Part shown: positions 9,635 to 18,089 of the stretch, in pieces
Position numbering within the stretch: the stretch's first letter is position 1
Layout of the letters: the number at the start of each line of letters is the position of its first letter
NCBI GenBank assembly: GCA_003280105.1
Contig: QCFX01000008.1
Location: forward strand, 1-61,457
DNA: 61,457 bases
Direction of reading: 5' to 3'
From: Prochlorococcus sp. AG-363-N20
GTDB lineage: Bacteria; Cyanobacteriota; Cyanobacteriia; PCC-6307; Cyanobiaceae
Translations under genes and position numbers: made by a program
The notes under the pieces: model-generated
What the model was told of the DNA's origin: nothing
The model's database searches: none
Seen by the model: the letters and a program-made list of their open reading frames with translations, nothing else

Positions 9635-10687
9635 ATGTCCAAACGAATTCCAGTCACGGTAATTACTGGCTTTCTGGGAGCAGGAAAGACAACAGTCCTT
9701 CGCAGCTTGATATTAAATAGCGGTCAGAAGCTAGCTGTTATGGTAAATGAATTTGGGAGTGTAGGACTAGATGGAGACTTGATACGAAGTTGTGGCTTTT
9801 GTCCTGAGGATGAGGTGGAAGGACGACTTGTTGAACTTAACAATGGTTGCTTGTGTTGCACTGTTCAGGAAGATTTCTTGCCTACAATGAATAAACTTTT
9901 ATCTCGTCCAGATGATTTGGAAGGGATAGTTATAGAAACAAGTGGCCTTGCCTTGCCTAGGCCTTTGTTGCAAGCCCTGGAATGGCCCGCAATACGTACA
10001 AAGGTTCATTTAAATAGTGTTATTACTCTGGTAGATGGCGAGGCTCTTTCTAAAGGGAGTCCAGTAGGAGATTTGATTGCATTAGAGGAACAACGGGCTG
10101 ACGACCCTAGTCTGGACCACATGACATCTGTTGAGGAGCTGTTTTCTAATCAATTAAAAGTTGCAGATCTAGTTTTAATTAGCCGAGCAGACCTCCTTTC
10201 TTCTCTTGAAATAGAGAGTCTTCAATCAAAACTCTTCTTAAAGGTAAGAGAGGGGACAAATATTCTCCCAGTCGGATTTGGAGAGGTAAACCCTGAAATA
10301 ATTTTAGGAGTCAATCAATCTTTTGAAAATGAATTGAACATCTCTAGTTCTAATAAAGATGATCCACATGACCATCGCCATTTAGAGGTTTCAACTAACA
10401 CTTTGCGCATAGAAGGAATTGTTAATAAGCAACAGTTAGAAGCTTTATTGCCTCAATTAACACTTGATTATCAAATTATTCGTTTGAAAGGGCGTTGTTG
10501 GATTGAAGGTAAATCATTGCCTCTGCAAATCCAGATGGTTGGTCCTAGATACAACAGCTGGTTTGAGGCCGCACCTCAGAAAGCTTGGCGTCCAGCCACT
10601 TCTGGAATTGACCTTGTAATTATAAGCTTTAACTCCAAAGCGGCCGAGGCTGTTCTAGAAAAAATCAAAGAAACTTGTTTGACCTAG
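9635..10687 (+). CDS. COG0523 (CobW-like) metal-chaperone GTPase
   Basis: This is a G3E GTPase of 350 residues. The Walker A motif is GFLGAGKTTVL (residues 12-22), followed by NEFGSVGLDGDL, the metal-binding CxCC signature in NNGCLCCTV (about 70-78), and ETSGLALPRPL (the switch/Walker B region). A His/Asp-rich linker (DDPHDHRHLE, about 247-256) precedes the CobW C-terminal domain. COG0523 proteins deliver Zn, Co or other metals to client enzymes. Prochlorococcus genomes label this gene cobW, but the metal is not decidable from sequence. The gene stands alone on the strand. Confidence 0.88.
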   Translation: MSKRIPVTVITGFLGAGKTTVLRSLILNSGQKLAVMVNEFGSVGLDGDLIRSCGFCPEDEVEGRLVELNNGCLCCTVQEDFLPTMNKLLSRPDDLEGIVIETSGLALPRPLLQALEWPAIRTKVHLNSVITLVDGEALSKGSPVGDLIALEEQRADDPSLDHMTSVEELFSNQLKVADLVLISRADLLSSLEIESLQSKLFLKVREGTNILPVGFGEVNPEIILGVNQSFENELNISSSNKDDPHDHRHLEVSTNTLRIEGIVNKQQLEALLPQLTLDYQIIRLKGRCWIEGKSLPLQIQMVGPRYNSWFEAAPQKAWRPATSGIDLVIISFNSKAAEAVLEKIKETCLT

Positions 10688-10808
10688 ATTAAAAAGAAAT
10701 CTTTATATGAATATTTGGTTGTTTTAATGACAATAGTTAGCGATTGTTATTGAGTCATGACTAAATGTTTTCAACGGCCTTGACCCTCTCGCTTCATATC
10801 ATCATTTC

Positions 10809-10985
10809 GTGATTTCTTCAGCCTCTAAAAAAACTGCCGATTCCCATCAGCTTAAGCGGGATGCCTCAAAGAGTCGTGCGACATGCTCTCAATGTGGAGG
10901 TAATGGCTATCAGAAGACAAACCCCAATTGTTATCACACTTGTCTGCACTGTCTTGGTAGAGGGGCAATTTTGATGAGCGATTAA
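10809..10985 (+). CDS. Small DnaJ-type zinc-finger protein, 58 aa
   Basis: A short frame opens with GTG at 10809 and ends with TAA at 10983-10985. The C-terminal half has paired cysteine motifs, CSQCGGNGY and CLHCLGRG, separated by 11 residues, exactly the CxxCxGxG pattern of the DnaJ/BSD2 zinc-binding module. The N-terminal half is basic and Ser-rich. Similar stand-alone modules occur in cyanobacteria and chloroplasts, for instance BSD2-type chaperones. The coding call rests on the motif. The start is uncertain because no Shine-Dalgarno is visible. Confidence 0.72.
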   Translation: MISSASKKTADSHQLKRDASKSRATCSQCGGNGYQKTNPNCYHTCLHCLGRGAILMSD

Positions 10986-11099
10986 AAAAGGCTGATTTCC
11001 TTTTGTTGGCTTTGGAAATATTTAGGGATTTTTAGGCCTTATGGCTAGGAATTAGCTGAATCAGCTGCCAAGATCTAATCAGTTCATAGAGATACCAGA

Positions 11100-11372
11100 G
11101 TGCCTCAATTTCGTGCTTGCGTTTCAGTGCGCTTGCGTTCATCAGTGTTAGACCCTGCTGGTGAAGCGGCCAGCTCCGCTGCTACCAGACTTGGAGTAGA
11201 AGGTATTAAAAACCTAAGGATTGGAAAAATTATTGAACTTGAAATAGAAGCACCTGATAAAGAGGAAGCTTCTAAAAGACTGGAGTTGCTAAGCGACAGA
11301 TTATTTTCCAATCCGGTTATAGAGAATTGGAGTTTGGAAATAAATTCTTCCTCTCCCAATTCATTGACTTAA
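11100..11372 (+). CDS. purS: Phosphoribosylformylglycinamidine synthase subunit PurS
   Basis: It is the small subunit that bridges PurL and PurQ in the FGAM synthase complex of purine synthesis. The 90 residues match PurS throughout: FRACVSVRLRSSVLDPAG at the start, then GVEGIKNLRIGKIIELEIEA, and a C-terminal helix with the NPVIENWSLEI end. The start is GTG, giving an N-terminus just ahead of the conserved first strand. It lies six bases upstream of purQ, forming a two-gene operon. Confidence 0.93.
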   Translation: MPQFRACVSVRLRSSVLDPAGEAASSAATRLGVEGIKNLRIGKIIELEIEAPDKEEASKRLELLSDRLFSNPVIENWSLEINSSSPNSLT

Positions 11373-11378
11373 TTTCTA

Positions 11379-12032
11379 ATGACTATTGGTGTTGTAGTTT
11401 TTCCCGGCTCAAATTGTGACCGTGATGTCCGATGGGCTATAGAGGGTTGCCTTGGTGCCCCGACACGATTCCTTTGGCATGAGACTAGAGATCTTACTGG
11501 TCTAGAAGCAGTAATTCTCCCAGGAGGCTTTAGTTACGGAGATTATTTGCGTTGTGGTGCTATTGCTCGATTCGCTCCTGTATTGCAATCACTTGTTGAT
11601 TTTGTTGATCAAGGGAAAAAAGTATTAGGCATATGCAACGGTTTTCAGGTTCTTACTGAATTAGGTCTTCTACCTGGAGCACTTACTCGTAACCGTGATC
11701 TCCATTTCATATGTGAACCTGCACTTTTATCAGTGTCTAGTAGTCGCTCACCTTGGCTAGCTCCATATCCACGTGGTGAAACTCTTGTCCTTCCAATTGC
11801 TCATGGTGAAGGTCGCTTTCAATGCAGTTCTGACACTCTAAAAAAACTTGAAGATGAAGATTCAATCGCGCTTAGATATCAAAACAACCCAAATGGATCT
11901 ATTAGTAATATTGCAGGTATAACCAATGCCAAGGGTAATGTCCTTGGGCTAATGCCTCATCCCGAACGGGCATGTGATCCTTTAACGGGAGGTATTGATG
12001 GGAAAGAAATCCTAAAGGCTTTGATAAGTTAA
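11379..12032 (+). CDS. purQ: Phosphoribosylformylglycinamidine synthase subunit PurQ (glutaminase)
   Basis: It is a class I glutamine amidotransferase subunit that supplies ammonia to PurL. The catalytic triad is visible: nucleophile Cys86 in [10 protein letters not shown], and His and Glu in [11 protein letters not shown] near the C-terminus. The N-terminal [11 protein letters not shown] motif is diagnostic for PurQ. The length of 217 residues is normal. It directly follows purS. A strong hairpin downstream separates it from the convergent fba gene. Confidence 0.96.
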   Translation: MTIGVVVFPGSNCDRDVRWAIEGCLGAPTRFLWHETRDLTGLEAVILPGGFSYGDYLRCGAIARFAPVLQSLVDFVDQGKKVLGICNGFQVLTELGLLPGALTRNRDLHFICEPALLSVSSSRSPWLAPYPRGETLVLPIAHGEGRFQCSSDTLKKLEDEDSIALRYQNNPNGSISNIAGITNAKGNVLGLMPHPERACDPLTGGIDGKEILKALIS

Positions 12033-12047
12033 TTGGATTAAAGGAAA

Positions 12048-12087
12048 ATTGGCTGAAGAGATTAGATTGTTCTTCTCTTCAGCCAAT
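12048..12087. terminator. Bidirectional hairpin terminator between purQ and class II fba
   Basis: A perfect 14-bp stem pairs 12048-12061 with 12074-12087 around a 12-nt loop (arms ATTGGCTGAAGAGA and TCTCTTCAGCCAAT). A short T-rich stretch follows on both strands (ATCTTTT on plus, TTTCCTTT on minus). It sits between convergent purQ and fba, where a shared terminator is expected. Confidence 0.8.
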
Positions 12088-12140
12088 ATCTTTTCAAACT
12101 AGATTAAGTAATTTAGTTCCTTTAGGCCTTTTTAATTCAG

Positions 12141-13214
12141 TTAAACTGTCACAGCCGTTTTAGGGTCAAGCTTACCTTTTGAATAAAGGTCAGCGTAGTA
12201 ATTAATACTTTGCTGCTTGATTTTGCTTGCTTGGCCTGCGCACCAGAATTGTTGATAACGATCCAGGCAAACTTGCTTCATATATTTTCTAGCTGGCTTA
12301 TTGAAGTGGCGTGGATCAAAGTTGGTTGGATCGGCAGCGGCGGCTTCTCTAACGGCAGCGGTAAAAGCTAATCGGTTGTCAGTGTCGATATTCACTTTGC
12401 GAACACCATTCCTGATACCTTCTTGAATTTCTTCTACAGGAACTCCATAAGTTTCTGGGATTGCACCGCCAAATTTGTTAATCATGTCAAGCCATTCTTG
12501 TGGAACTGAACTTGATCCATGCATTACCAGGTGAGTATTTGGAAGGGCTTTGTGAATTTCTGCAATTCTGCTAATAGCTAGTACTTCTCCTGTTGGTTTT
12601 CTTGTGAACTTGTAAGCACCATGACTGGTGCCTATCGCAATAGCGAGGGCATCAACTTTTGTTTTTGCGACAAAATCTGCGGCCTCTGCGGGATCAGTAA
12701 GGAGCATGTCCTTTGAGAGCTCTCCTTCAAATCCATGCCCATCTTCAGCTTCACCTTTACCTGTCTCAAGAGAACCTAAGCAGCCAAGCTCACCTTCGAC
12801 ACTCACTCCTACGGAATGGGCAAAGTCCACAACTGTTTTGGTGACATTTACGTTGTACTCATAACTCGCTGGGGTTTTTGCATCAGCCTCTAATGAGCCA
12901 TCCATCATCACTGAGGTGAACCCATTAATTGCAGCGGAATAGCATGTAGAAGGATCATTGCCATGGTCTTGGTGCATCACCACTGGAATATTCGGATACG
13001 TTTCTGTTGCCGCAATGATTAGATGCCTTAGAAATATTTCTCCTGCATAACTTCGAGCACCTCTCGATGCTTGAAGGATTACGGGACTGTCGGTCTCGTC
13101 AGCGGCTTCCATAATTGCCTGAACCTGCTCAAGATTGTTGACGTTGAAAGCAGGGATTCCATAGCCATTTTCGGCTGCATGGTCTAGTAAAAGCCTTAGA
13201 GGAACAAGGGCCAT
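12141..13214 (-). CDS. fba: Fructose-bisphosphate aldolase, class II (zinc-dependent)
   Basis: It cleaves or forms fructose-1,6-bisphosphate (and sedoheptulose-1,7-bisphosphate) in glycolysis and the Calvin cycle. Class II zinc and substrate motifs include [12 protein letters not shown] near residue 20, [41 protein letters not shown] and [13 protein letters not shown] choose the second ATG (protein begins [12 protein letters not shown]), because GGAG lies seven bases before it and family homology starts there; an in-frame ATG four codons upstream is less likely. The length is 357 residues. It lies downstream of, and in the same direction as, an unrelated class I aldolase. Confidence 0.96.
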   Translation of the reverse strand: MALVPLRLLLDHAAENGYGIPAFNVNNLEQVQAIMEAADETDSPVILQASRGARSYAGEIFLRHLIIAATETYPNIPVVMHQDHGNDPSTCYSAAINGFTSVMMDGSLEADAKTPASYEYNVNVTKTVVDFAHSVGVSVEGELGCLGSLETGKGEAEDGHGFEGELSKDMLLTDPAEAADFVAKTKVDALAIAIGTSHGAYKFTRKPTGEVLAISRIAEIHKALPNTHLVMHGSSSVPQEWLDMINKFGGAIPETYGVPVEEIQEGIRNGVRKVNIDTDNRLAFTAAVREAAAADPTNFDPRHFNKPARKYMKQVCLDRYQQFWCAGQASKIKQQSINYYADLYSKGKLDPKTAVTV

Positions 13215-13254
13215 CGATTTCTCCAAAGTGTCAAGAGAGCCCAGTTCTTAATTA

Positions 13255-13278
13255 AGTCCCGGGCAGGGGCCCAGGACT
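13255..13278. repeat. GC-rich inverted repeat between the two aldolase genes
   Basis: Arms AGTCCCGGGC (13255-13264) and GCCCAGGACT (13269-13278) pair with a single mismatch around a four-base loop. It lies 41 bases upstream of the class II aldolase start and 115 bases after the class I stop, both on the minus strand. It is strikingly GC-rich for this AT-rich genome. It could attenuate read-through from the class I gene or act as a 5' leader hairpin. Confidence 0.5.
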
Positions 13279-13392
13279 TTAAAAGATAGAGGTATGAAAT
13301 GTCACGTAAACGTGACTCATCAATTTCTCTGACGAGTCCCTGGATCGATTCTTTGGTTTGCCAGACCATCTGTTTTAGCAAAGCTTTGGCGA

Positions 13393-14460
13393 TTAATAGG
13401 AGTACCCAGCGACAAAGAGAGCTTCGTCAGATGAAGGCTGAGAACCCGCGATATAACAACCTTTAGAAGCTTCGGAATTTGCTTGAGATCTTGCTAAAAG
13501 AGCTTTTTGCCCAGCTTTTGTGTTGGATCCTTGCCAAGCTTTAAGGCATGAGTGTTGCAAAGCTCTCCCATAGGAAAAGGAAACATTCCATTTTGCTTTT
13601 CTCTCGATTTTGTTCATTAAGTTCAGGTAGACAGAAGCGGCTTCCTCGCTCAATCCACCAGATAGGAAAACGATTCCTGGCACACTTGAAGGGACACATC
13701 GTTCCATTGTTTGAATGGTCATTTCGGCGACTTTTTGAGGGTCTGCTTTTTTTGGACACCCAGCTCCAGGGACTGTCATAGAAGGTTTTAAAAGAGTTCC
13801 TTCTAGTAGAACCCCATTTAATTGACAGGCCATATAAACCTCTTTAATTACAGCTTCTTGGATCATTGCTGTTTTTGTGATGTCATGAGCACCATCCATA
13901 AGGATTTCAGGTTCAATTATTGGAACCAAACCAGATTCTTGAACTGAGCGGGCATATCGAGCTAATCCCCATGCATTTTCTTTTATAGAAAGGTTTGTTG
14001 GAGAACCATCCTCTGTTATTTGGAGAACCGCTCTCCATTTCGCAAATCTTGCCCCTTGCTCGTAATAGTCAGCGGCTCTTTGAACGAGACCATCTAATCC
14101 TGAACAAAATGTCTCTACATTTTTTCCTCCTGGAAGTGGGCAAAGGCCTTTATCAACTTTTATCCCGGGGATGATTCCCAACGTTTCAAGTTTTTTTACC
14201 ATTGGCTCACCATCAGTGTGAGATTGAAAAAGAGTCTCCTCGAAAAGGATCGCGCCGCTTATGAATTCACCTAGCCCTGGTGTAGTGAAAAGCATTCCTC
14301 TATATGCTTTTCGATTCTCTTCTGAGTTCTCAACGTTTATTGAGGCAAGACGCTTGCCAACCGTTTTGGTTGACTCGTCAACCGCAAGTATTCCTTTGCC
14401 TGGTTGAGCCAAAGCTGCTGCATTTTTTTTTAATTCTTCTGTGTAGTAAGAAAGAGCCAT
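13393..14460 (-). CDS. Fructose-bisphosphate aldolase, class I (Schiff-base)
   Basis: This is a eukaryote-type aldolase catalysing the same reaction as the neighbouring class II enzyme but by a lysine Schiff base. Motifs are GILAVDESTKTVGKRLASI near residue 23, FTTPGLGEFISGAILFEETL, the Schiff-base Lys in LEGTLLKPSMTVPG, and FLSGGLSEEAA. The length of 355 residues is normal and the active site looks intact. From published work on marine Synechococcus and Prochlorococcus, a class I gene related to red-algal plastid aldolases was inserted immediately upstream of the native class II gene. The arrangement here is exactly that. Confidence 0.96.
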   Translation of the reverse strand: MALSYYTEELKKNAAALAQPGKGILAVDESTKTVGKRLASINVENSEENRKAYRGMLFTTPGLGEFISGAILFEETLFQSHTDGEPMVKKLETLGIIPGIKVDKGLCPLPGGKNVETFCSGLDGLVQRAADYYEQGARFAKWRAVLQITEDGSPTNLSIKENAWGLARYARSVQESGLVPIIEPEILMDGAHDITKTAMIQEAVIKEVYMACQLNGVLLEGTLLKPSMTVPGAGCPKKADPQKVAEMTIQTMERCVPSSVPGIVFLSGGLSEEAASVYLNLMNKIERKAKWNVSFSYGRALQHSCLKAWQGSNTKAGQKALLARSQANSEASKGCYIAGSQPSSDEALFVAGYSY

Positions 14461-14620
14461 GCCTGCAAGAAAATTTCAAACAGATTTTTTCAGGCTTTCT
14501 TCTTTTATGTGCCACGACCGTTACCGACTGCCGTATAAAAAATTACTCTTTTCTTGTTAAACGCTCACAATGGCTTTTTGATTCTCAATTTGTTTTTCTA
14601 AAGACTTGAACATATTGGTT

Positions 14621-15733
14621 TTAAATATCACCTGAAAATGAGATCTTTTCTCCTGTTTGTGCTGAAAATTGAAGCTTGTCGCACACATTTTGGCTAGCCC
14701 ATCCCTCTGTTAGCCCAGGGACCATTGGAGAGCCGCTGTTAATGCTTTCTGCCCACCAATCTTGAATCCTTGCAACAGGAGCAATTCTTCCATCCGCCCA
14801 TGTTTTTGAGAAGTTGAATTTCTGGTCAGGGCTAATGCTGTGAATAGGCTCTCCTTTCTTGGCAAACCAAAGGCCAAACCCATGCACATAATCTTTTTGA
14901 TTCTCACTACCAAGAATGAGTGTTCCATTATTCCCATATACCTCTAGCCAACAGCCTCGCCCATGTCTAGTTACAGCAGAAAGGCTTACATGAGCAGGCA
15001 CCAATGAGCCGTCATTTTCTCTTATTAACTGAAGTTGAGCTAAAGAAACATCATCACTATTCACCTCACGATTAATCCCACTCTTTGGATCTTGTCGCTC
15101 TTTAATTGAAGTTGACAGGAGGGCACTGATACTTGCAGTTGGACCTATTAGCCAATGAAGCATATCGAAAGCATGAGTTCCAAGAGCTCCTGTAACACCT
15201 CCACCAAGATTTGCTTCTGAATACCAATTCCAAGGTCTTGATTGATCTGCACGACTACTCATAAGCCAGTCAAGCTTCACTAGCCATGGCGTGCCAACTT
15301 CTCCTTCTGAAAGGATTTTTTTTGCCTGCATAAAAAGTGGAACAGCTCGATATTCAAAGTCCACAGCAACACTCAAATTCTTTTTTAATGAAAGTCTGTG
15401 CAGTTCGGCAACTTCTTCAGCTGTTAAAGATACAGGCTTTTCTAGTAGAAGATGCTTGCCTGCTTCTAATGCCTCCAAAGCTAACTTAAATCTTGCTGCT
15501 GGAGGTGTTGCAATAATGATTGCTTTAATTTCTGAGTCATATATGAGATCATTCCAATCATTATGTGTCTTAATATTGTGGATTTTGCCAGCCTGAATCT
15601 TTCTTTCTTTGTTTGGGTGCCATAAGCTTATCGGCCCAAATGATTGGCTCTCTTTTAATGCAGGAATATGTACAGACTCTCCAAATCAAAGTCCTACAAC
15701 AGCAACGGGTATTGAAGATTTATTTGTTTTCAT
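14621..15733 (-). pseudogene. GFO/IDH/MocA-family oxidoreductase interrupted by an in-frame TGA
   Basis: A continuous reading frame begins at ATG 15733 (MKTNKSSIPVAVVGL) and ends at 14621. Codon 16 is TGA (15686-15688), placed where the second Gly of the Rossmann GxGxxG should be (VVGL-stop-FGESVHIPA). A GGA-to-TGA change of one base explains it. Everything downstream stays in frame: IIIATPPAARF, the family signature LEAGKHLLLEKPVSLTAEEV, NLGGGVTGALGTHAFDMLHW with the catalytic His, and a normal C-terminus. The only later in-frame start of a usual kind is TTG at 15478, which would remove the whole nucleotide-binding half. I call it a recent pseudogene, or a sequencing error; remaining family specificity is unknown. 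Confidence 0.8.
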
Positions 15734-16150
15734 TTAAGTGATTTTTGGGGAGCAGACTTCATTAATAACCTCATCAATTAGTAAGTCACCATCTGATGAA
15801 ACCCATCTTGCTCTTACTCGAGGCATTCCATTAACGTTAGTATCCTTGAAGAGTCCATTTTCACAATTAATCTCCATTGTAAACAGCACTTGTTGTTTTT
15901 GTTCCATACCATTGGGCCTTGAGGGTTTAAACCTAGTTAATATTTTTTTTGTTCCTGATTCTGTGGTTTGCATGCTGCCTTTATCCCACCATTGCTGCCC
16001 ATCTTTTGTGGGAGCAACTTCAATCCATGTTTCTGAGGACGCTGGAGCGACAAACGGCGTCAGAAATGTAATAGATAAAACTAAAATAATGCTACTAAAT
16101 GACTTTCTATACTTATTTAATAGTAACCAAACACTGTTATTTGGGAGCAT
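15734..16150 (-). CDS. Secreted or lumenal conserved hypothetical protein, 138 aa
   Basis: The N-terminal 40 residues form a signal peptide (basic KYRKSF, hydrophobic SIILVLSITFLTPFVAP, then ASSE). The mature part is Trp-rich (ETWIEVAP, GQQWWDKGS) and contains two Cys (INCENG, NEVCSP) that may form a disulfide. I recognise no named domain; the WIEVA-type start resembles small exported cyanobacterial proteins. The ATG overlaps the accD stop by one base, so it is co-transcribed and perhaps translationally coupled with accD. The stop abuts the broken oxidoreductase. Confidence 0.75.
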   Translation of the reverse strand: MLPNNSVWLLLNKYRKSFSSIILVLSITFLTPFVAPASSETWIEVAPTKDGQQWWDKGSMQTTESGTKKILTRFKPSRPNGMEQKQQVLFTMEINCENGLFKDTNVNGMPRVRARWVSSDGDLLIDEVINEVCSPKIT

Positions 16151-17034
16151 TATCCCTTTACCTCTAAAGCCTTACTTCCATGAAGAAGTAATAATTTTGC
16201 TAGTGTAGTTTTAAGTTGAGTACGTGGAACTATTGAGTCAACAAAACCATGCTCTCGTAGATATTCTGCTGTTTGAAAATTTTCAGGCAATTTTTCTCGA
16301 AGAGTTTGCTCAATAACTCTTCTACCTGCAAAGCCAATAAGTGCTTTTGGCTCTGCGAGTATTAAATCGCCTAGCATCGCGAAACTTGCTGTTACGCCTC
16401 CTGTTGTTGGATGGGTAAGTAATGGCATATAAAGCAACTCAGCTTCACGATGTCTTTCTAGGGCTCCAGAAATCTTTGCCATTTGCATGAGGCTTAGCAT
16501 CCCCTCCTGCATTCTTGCTCCACCTGATGCGCAAACTATCAATAGAGGCATTTTTTGAGAGGTAGCCTTTTCTATTAATCGAGTAATTTTCTCTCCCACT
16601 ACAGATCCCATTGATCCGCCCATAAATCTGAAGTCCATCACTGCAAGTGCCATTGGTATGGATTGAACCTTGCAAGTACCTGTAATAACTCCATCTTTCA
16701 TTCCCGTATTTGCCTGACTCTCCCTTAGTCGATCTGCGTAAGCCCTTCGATCCTTGAAACCTAATGGATCAGTAGGGCTGAGATCTGTATCTATGGGCCT
16801 AAAACTTCCTGGATCAGCAATTATCCGAATACGCTCTTCGCTGTCAATTCGATTGTGATGACCACAATTGCTGCATACACTTGCATTTGCGATTAAGTCT
16901 TTTCTATAAACCACCTGACTACATTCTGGACACTTTCCCCATAACCCATCACTCTCGTCATTCTCTTGAGTTACTTTTCCGACGAACTGACCTTTACGTC
17001 GATCGGCAAACCAGTCAAAAAGAGACACAGGCAT
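16150..17034 (-). CDS. accD: Acetyl-CoA carboxylase carboxyltransferase subunit beta
   Basis: It transfers the carboxyl group from biotin to acetyl-CoA, together with AccA, in the first step of fatty acid synthesis. The N-terminal zinc ribbon has Cys35, Cys38, Cys54 and Cys57 (CPEC, CSNC). The crotonase-fold carboxyltransferase core follows, with [34 protein letters not shown] and [12 protein letters not shown]. The length of 294 residues is standard. The start gives [14 protein letters not shown], the expected N-terminus. It overlaps the following small exported-protein gene by one base. Confidence 0.97.
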   Translation of the reverse strand: MPVSLFDWFADRRKGQFVGKVTQENDESDGLWGKCPECSQVVYRKDLIANASVCSNCGHHNRIDSEERIRIIADPGSFRPIDTDLSPTDPLGFKDRRAYADRLRESQANTGMKDGVITGTCKVQSIPMALAVMDFRFMGGSMGSVVGEKITRLIEKATSQKMPLLIVCASGGARMQEGMLSLMQMAKISGALERHREAELLYMPLLTHPTTGGVTASFAMLGDLILAEPKALIGFAGRRVIEQTLREKLPENFQTAEYLREHGFVDSIVPRTQLKTTLAKLLLLHGSKALEVKG

Positions 17035-17085
17035 ATCAGATCAGTGCTTAATACAATTTAAGTCCTTAAAGGCTATCTGTTCTTA

Positions 17086-17826
17086 TTACCACAAACTTAA
17101 TTCAAATAAGCACACCCCCCAAATGCCTAAAGCGAGGAAAGGGCCAAAAGGGAAAAAATCTAGATACTTTAATCTGCCTGTAAATCTTCCAAGAAGACTA
17201 AAGACTGACCCACTTATGAATGCAAGGCTTATTGCATTATTTATTCCATTGACTCCTAACCATGCACCACCCATGCTAGCTAGGTATGCGTCACCGACTC
17301 CTAAAAGATTTTTCTTATAAATTACTTTTGCAATAAGACTTATACTTCTCATGAAAATAAAACTAATAATTAAAGCAAGAAAACTATCAACGAAAAAATT
17401 AAAACAAGTCTCGATGTTAATGTAAAGACCAGACAAGCTTATATAAGATAAGCCAATTATTATCCCTAGTTTAGATACTTTAGTTGGTATCTTCATATGG
17501 TAGATATCAATAACACTTAAAACTGAAAGCAATAATAAAAGAGTCAAGGCTGCAGCATCCCCGATTATTCTTGGTTGATTTTCTAGCTCATAGGGATGAA
17601 TTACTATTGCAAATACACATTGTGAAAGTATTACAGCACCTGTGATACTTGGGGAAAAAATCTTGGATAAGATTAAACTTTTATAGATTGAGACATCTTC
17701 TTCTATTGGTAAAATGGTTTTACTTAATAAATGGTTGAGGTGCTTAGCTCCCACTTCTTCTGTGATGGGTTTTAGGGATAATATATTTAAACTGTAGAAA
17801 CTTCTCTGTTGGGAGAAGTGTTGCAT
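17086..17826 (-). CDS. Prepilin peptidase (A24-type aspartic protease domain), truncated form
   Basis: The protein is polytopic, with about six hydrophobic helices. Both catalytic aspartates of the A24 family are present: Asp107 in SVIDIYHMKIP and Asp179 in LLGVGDAYLASMGGAWLG, followed by the PFGPFLALG motif of the last helices. The N-terminal methyltransferase part with its CxxC zinc motif, found in full-length PilD, is absent; the first 50 residues are hydrophilic and unrelated to it. It would cleave type IV pilin-like leader peptides at the membrane. No pilin or assembly gene is adjacent. The start is uncertain, since several in-frame codons would still retain the core. Confidence 0.78.
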   Translation of the reverse strand: MQHFSQQRSFYSLNILSLKPITEEVGAKHLNHLLSKTILPIEEDVSIYKSLILSKIFSPSITGAVILSQCVFAIVIHPYELENQPRIIGDAAALTLLLLLSVLSVIDIYHMKIPTKVSKLGIIIGLSYISLSGLYINIETCFNFFVDSFLALIISFIFMRSISLIAKVIYKKNLLGVGDAYLASMGGAWLGVNGINNAISLAFISGSVFSLLGRFTGRLKYLDFFPFGPFLALGIWGVCLFELSLW

Positions 17827-18060
17827 AAGAAAACAAGACTCTACCTTTACCGGTATTTTGATCTAATGCAACTCCAATAGGGTTTGAAGTTATTGCATTA
17901 TTAGCAAGATATTTAAAATAAATTTCTCTTGCGTCTTTTATAAAAACCTGACTGTTGACCATATCCCAGGCAGTGCTCTTGGGATACCTCTCTAGAGCAC
18001 TATTGATTTTAAATGAAGGATTTGAGGAAGAGAAGGTTTTTATAGCTGAGATAATTATAT
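17744..18060 (-). other. Open frame or gene remnant upstream of the prepilin peptidase
   Basis: A minus-strand frame stays open from just after a TAA near 18060 to 17744 and overlaps the prepilin peptidase 5' end by 83 bases. The first ATG is at 17962; the codons before it also read like protein (SALERYPKSTAWD). The sequence includes DAREIYFKYLANNAITSN and PIGVALDQNTGKG. No family is recognised. It may be a small gene, a remnant of a longer one, or chance. Otherwise the 263 bases between the prepilin peptidase and prk hold nothing I can identify. Confidence 0.3.
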
Positions 18061-18089
18061 TTTATATGTTTTTTCTCGTTATGGCATTG

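Noticed and set aside
13196-13381. Minus-strand frame in the gap between the two aldolase genes
   Set aside because: It overlaps the class II aldolase 5' end, shows no recognisable protein pattern, and is more simply a leader region containing the GC-rich hairpin.
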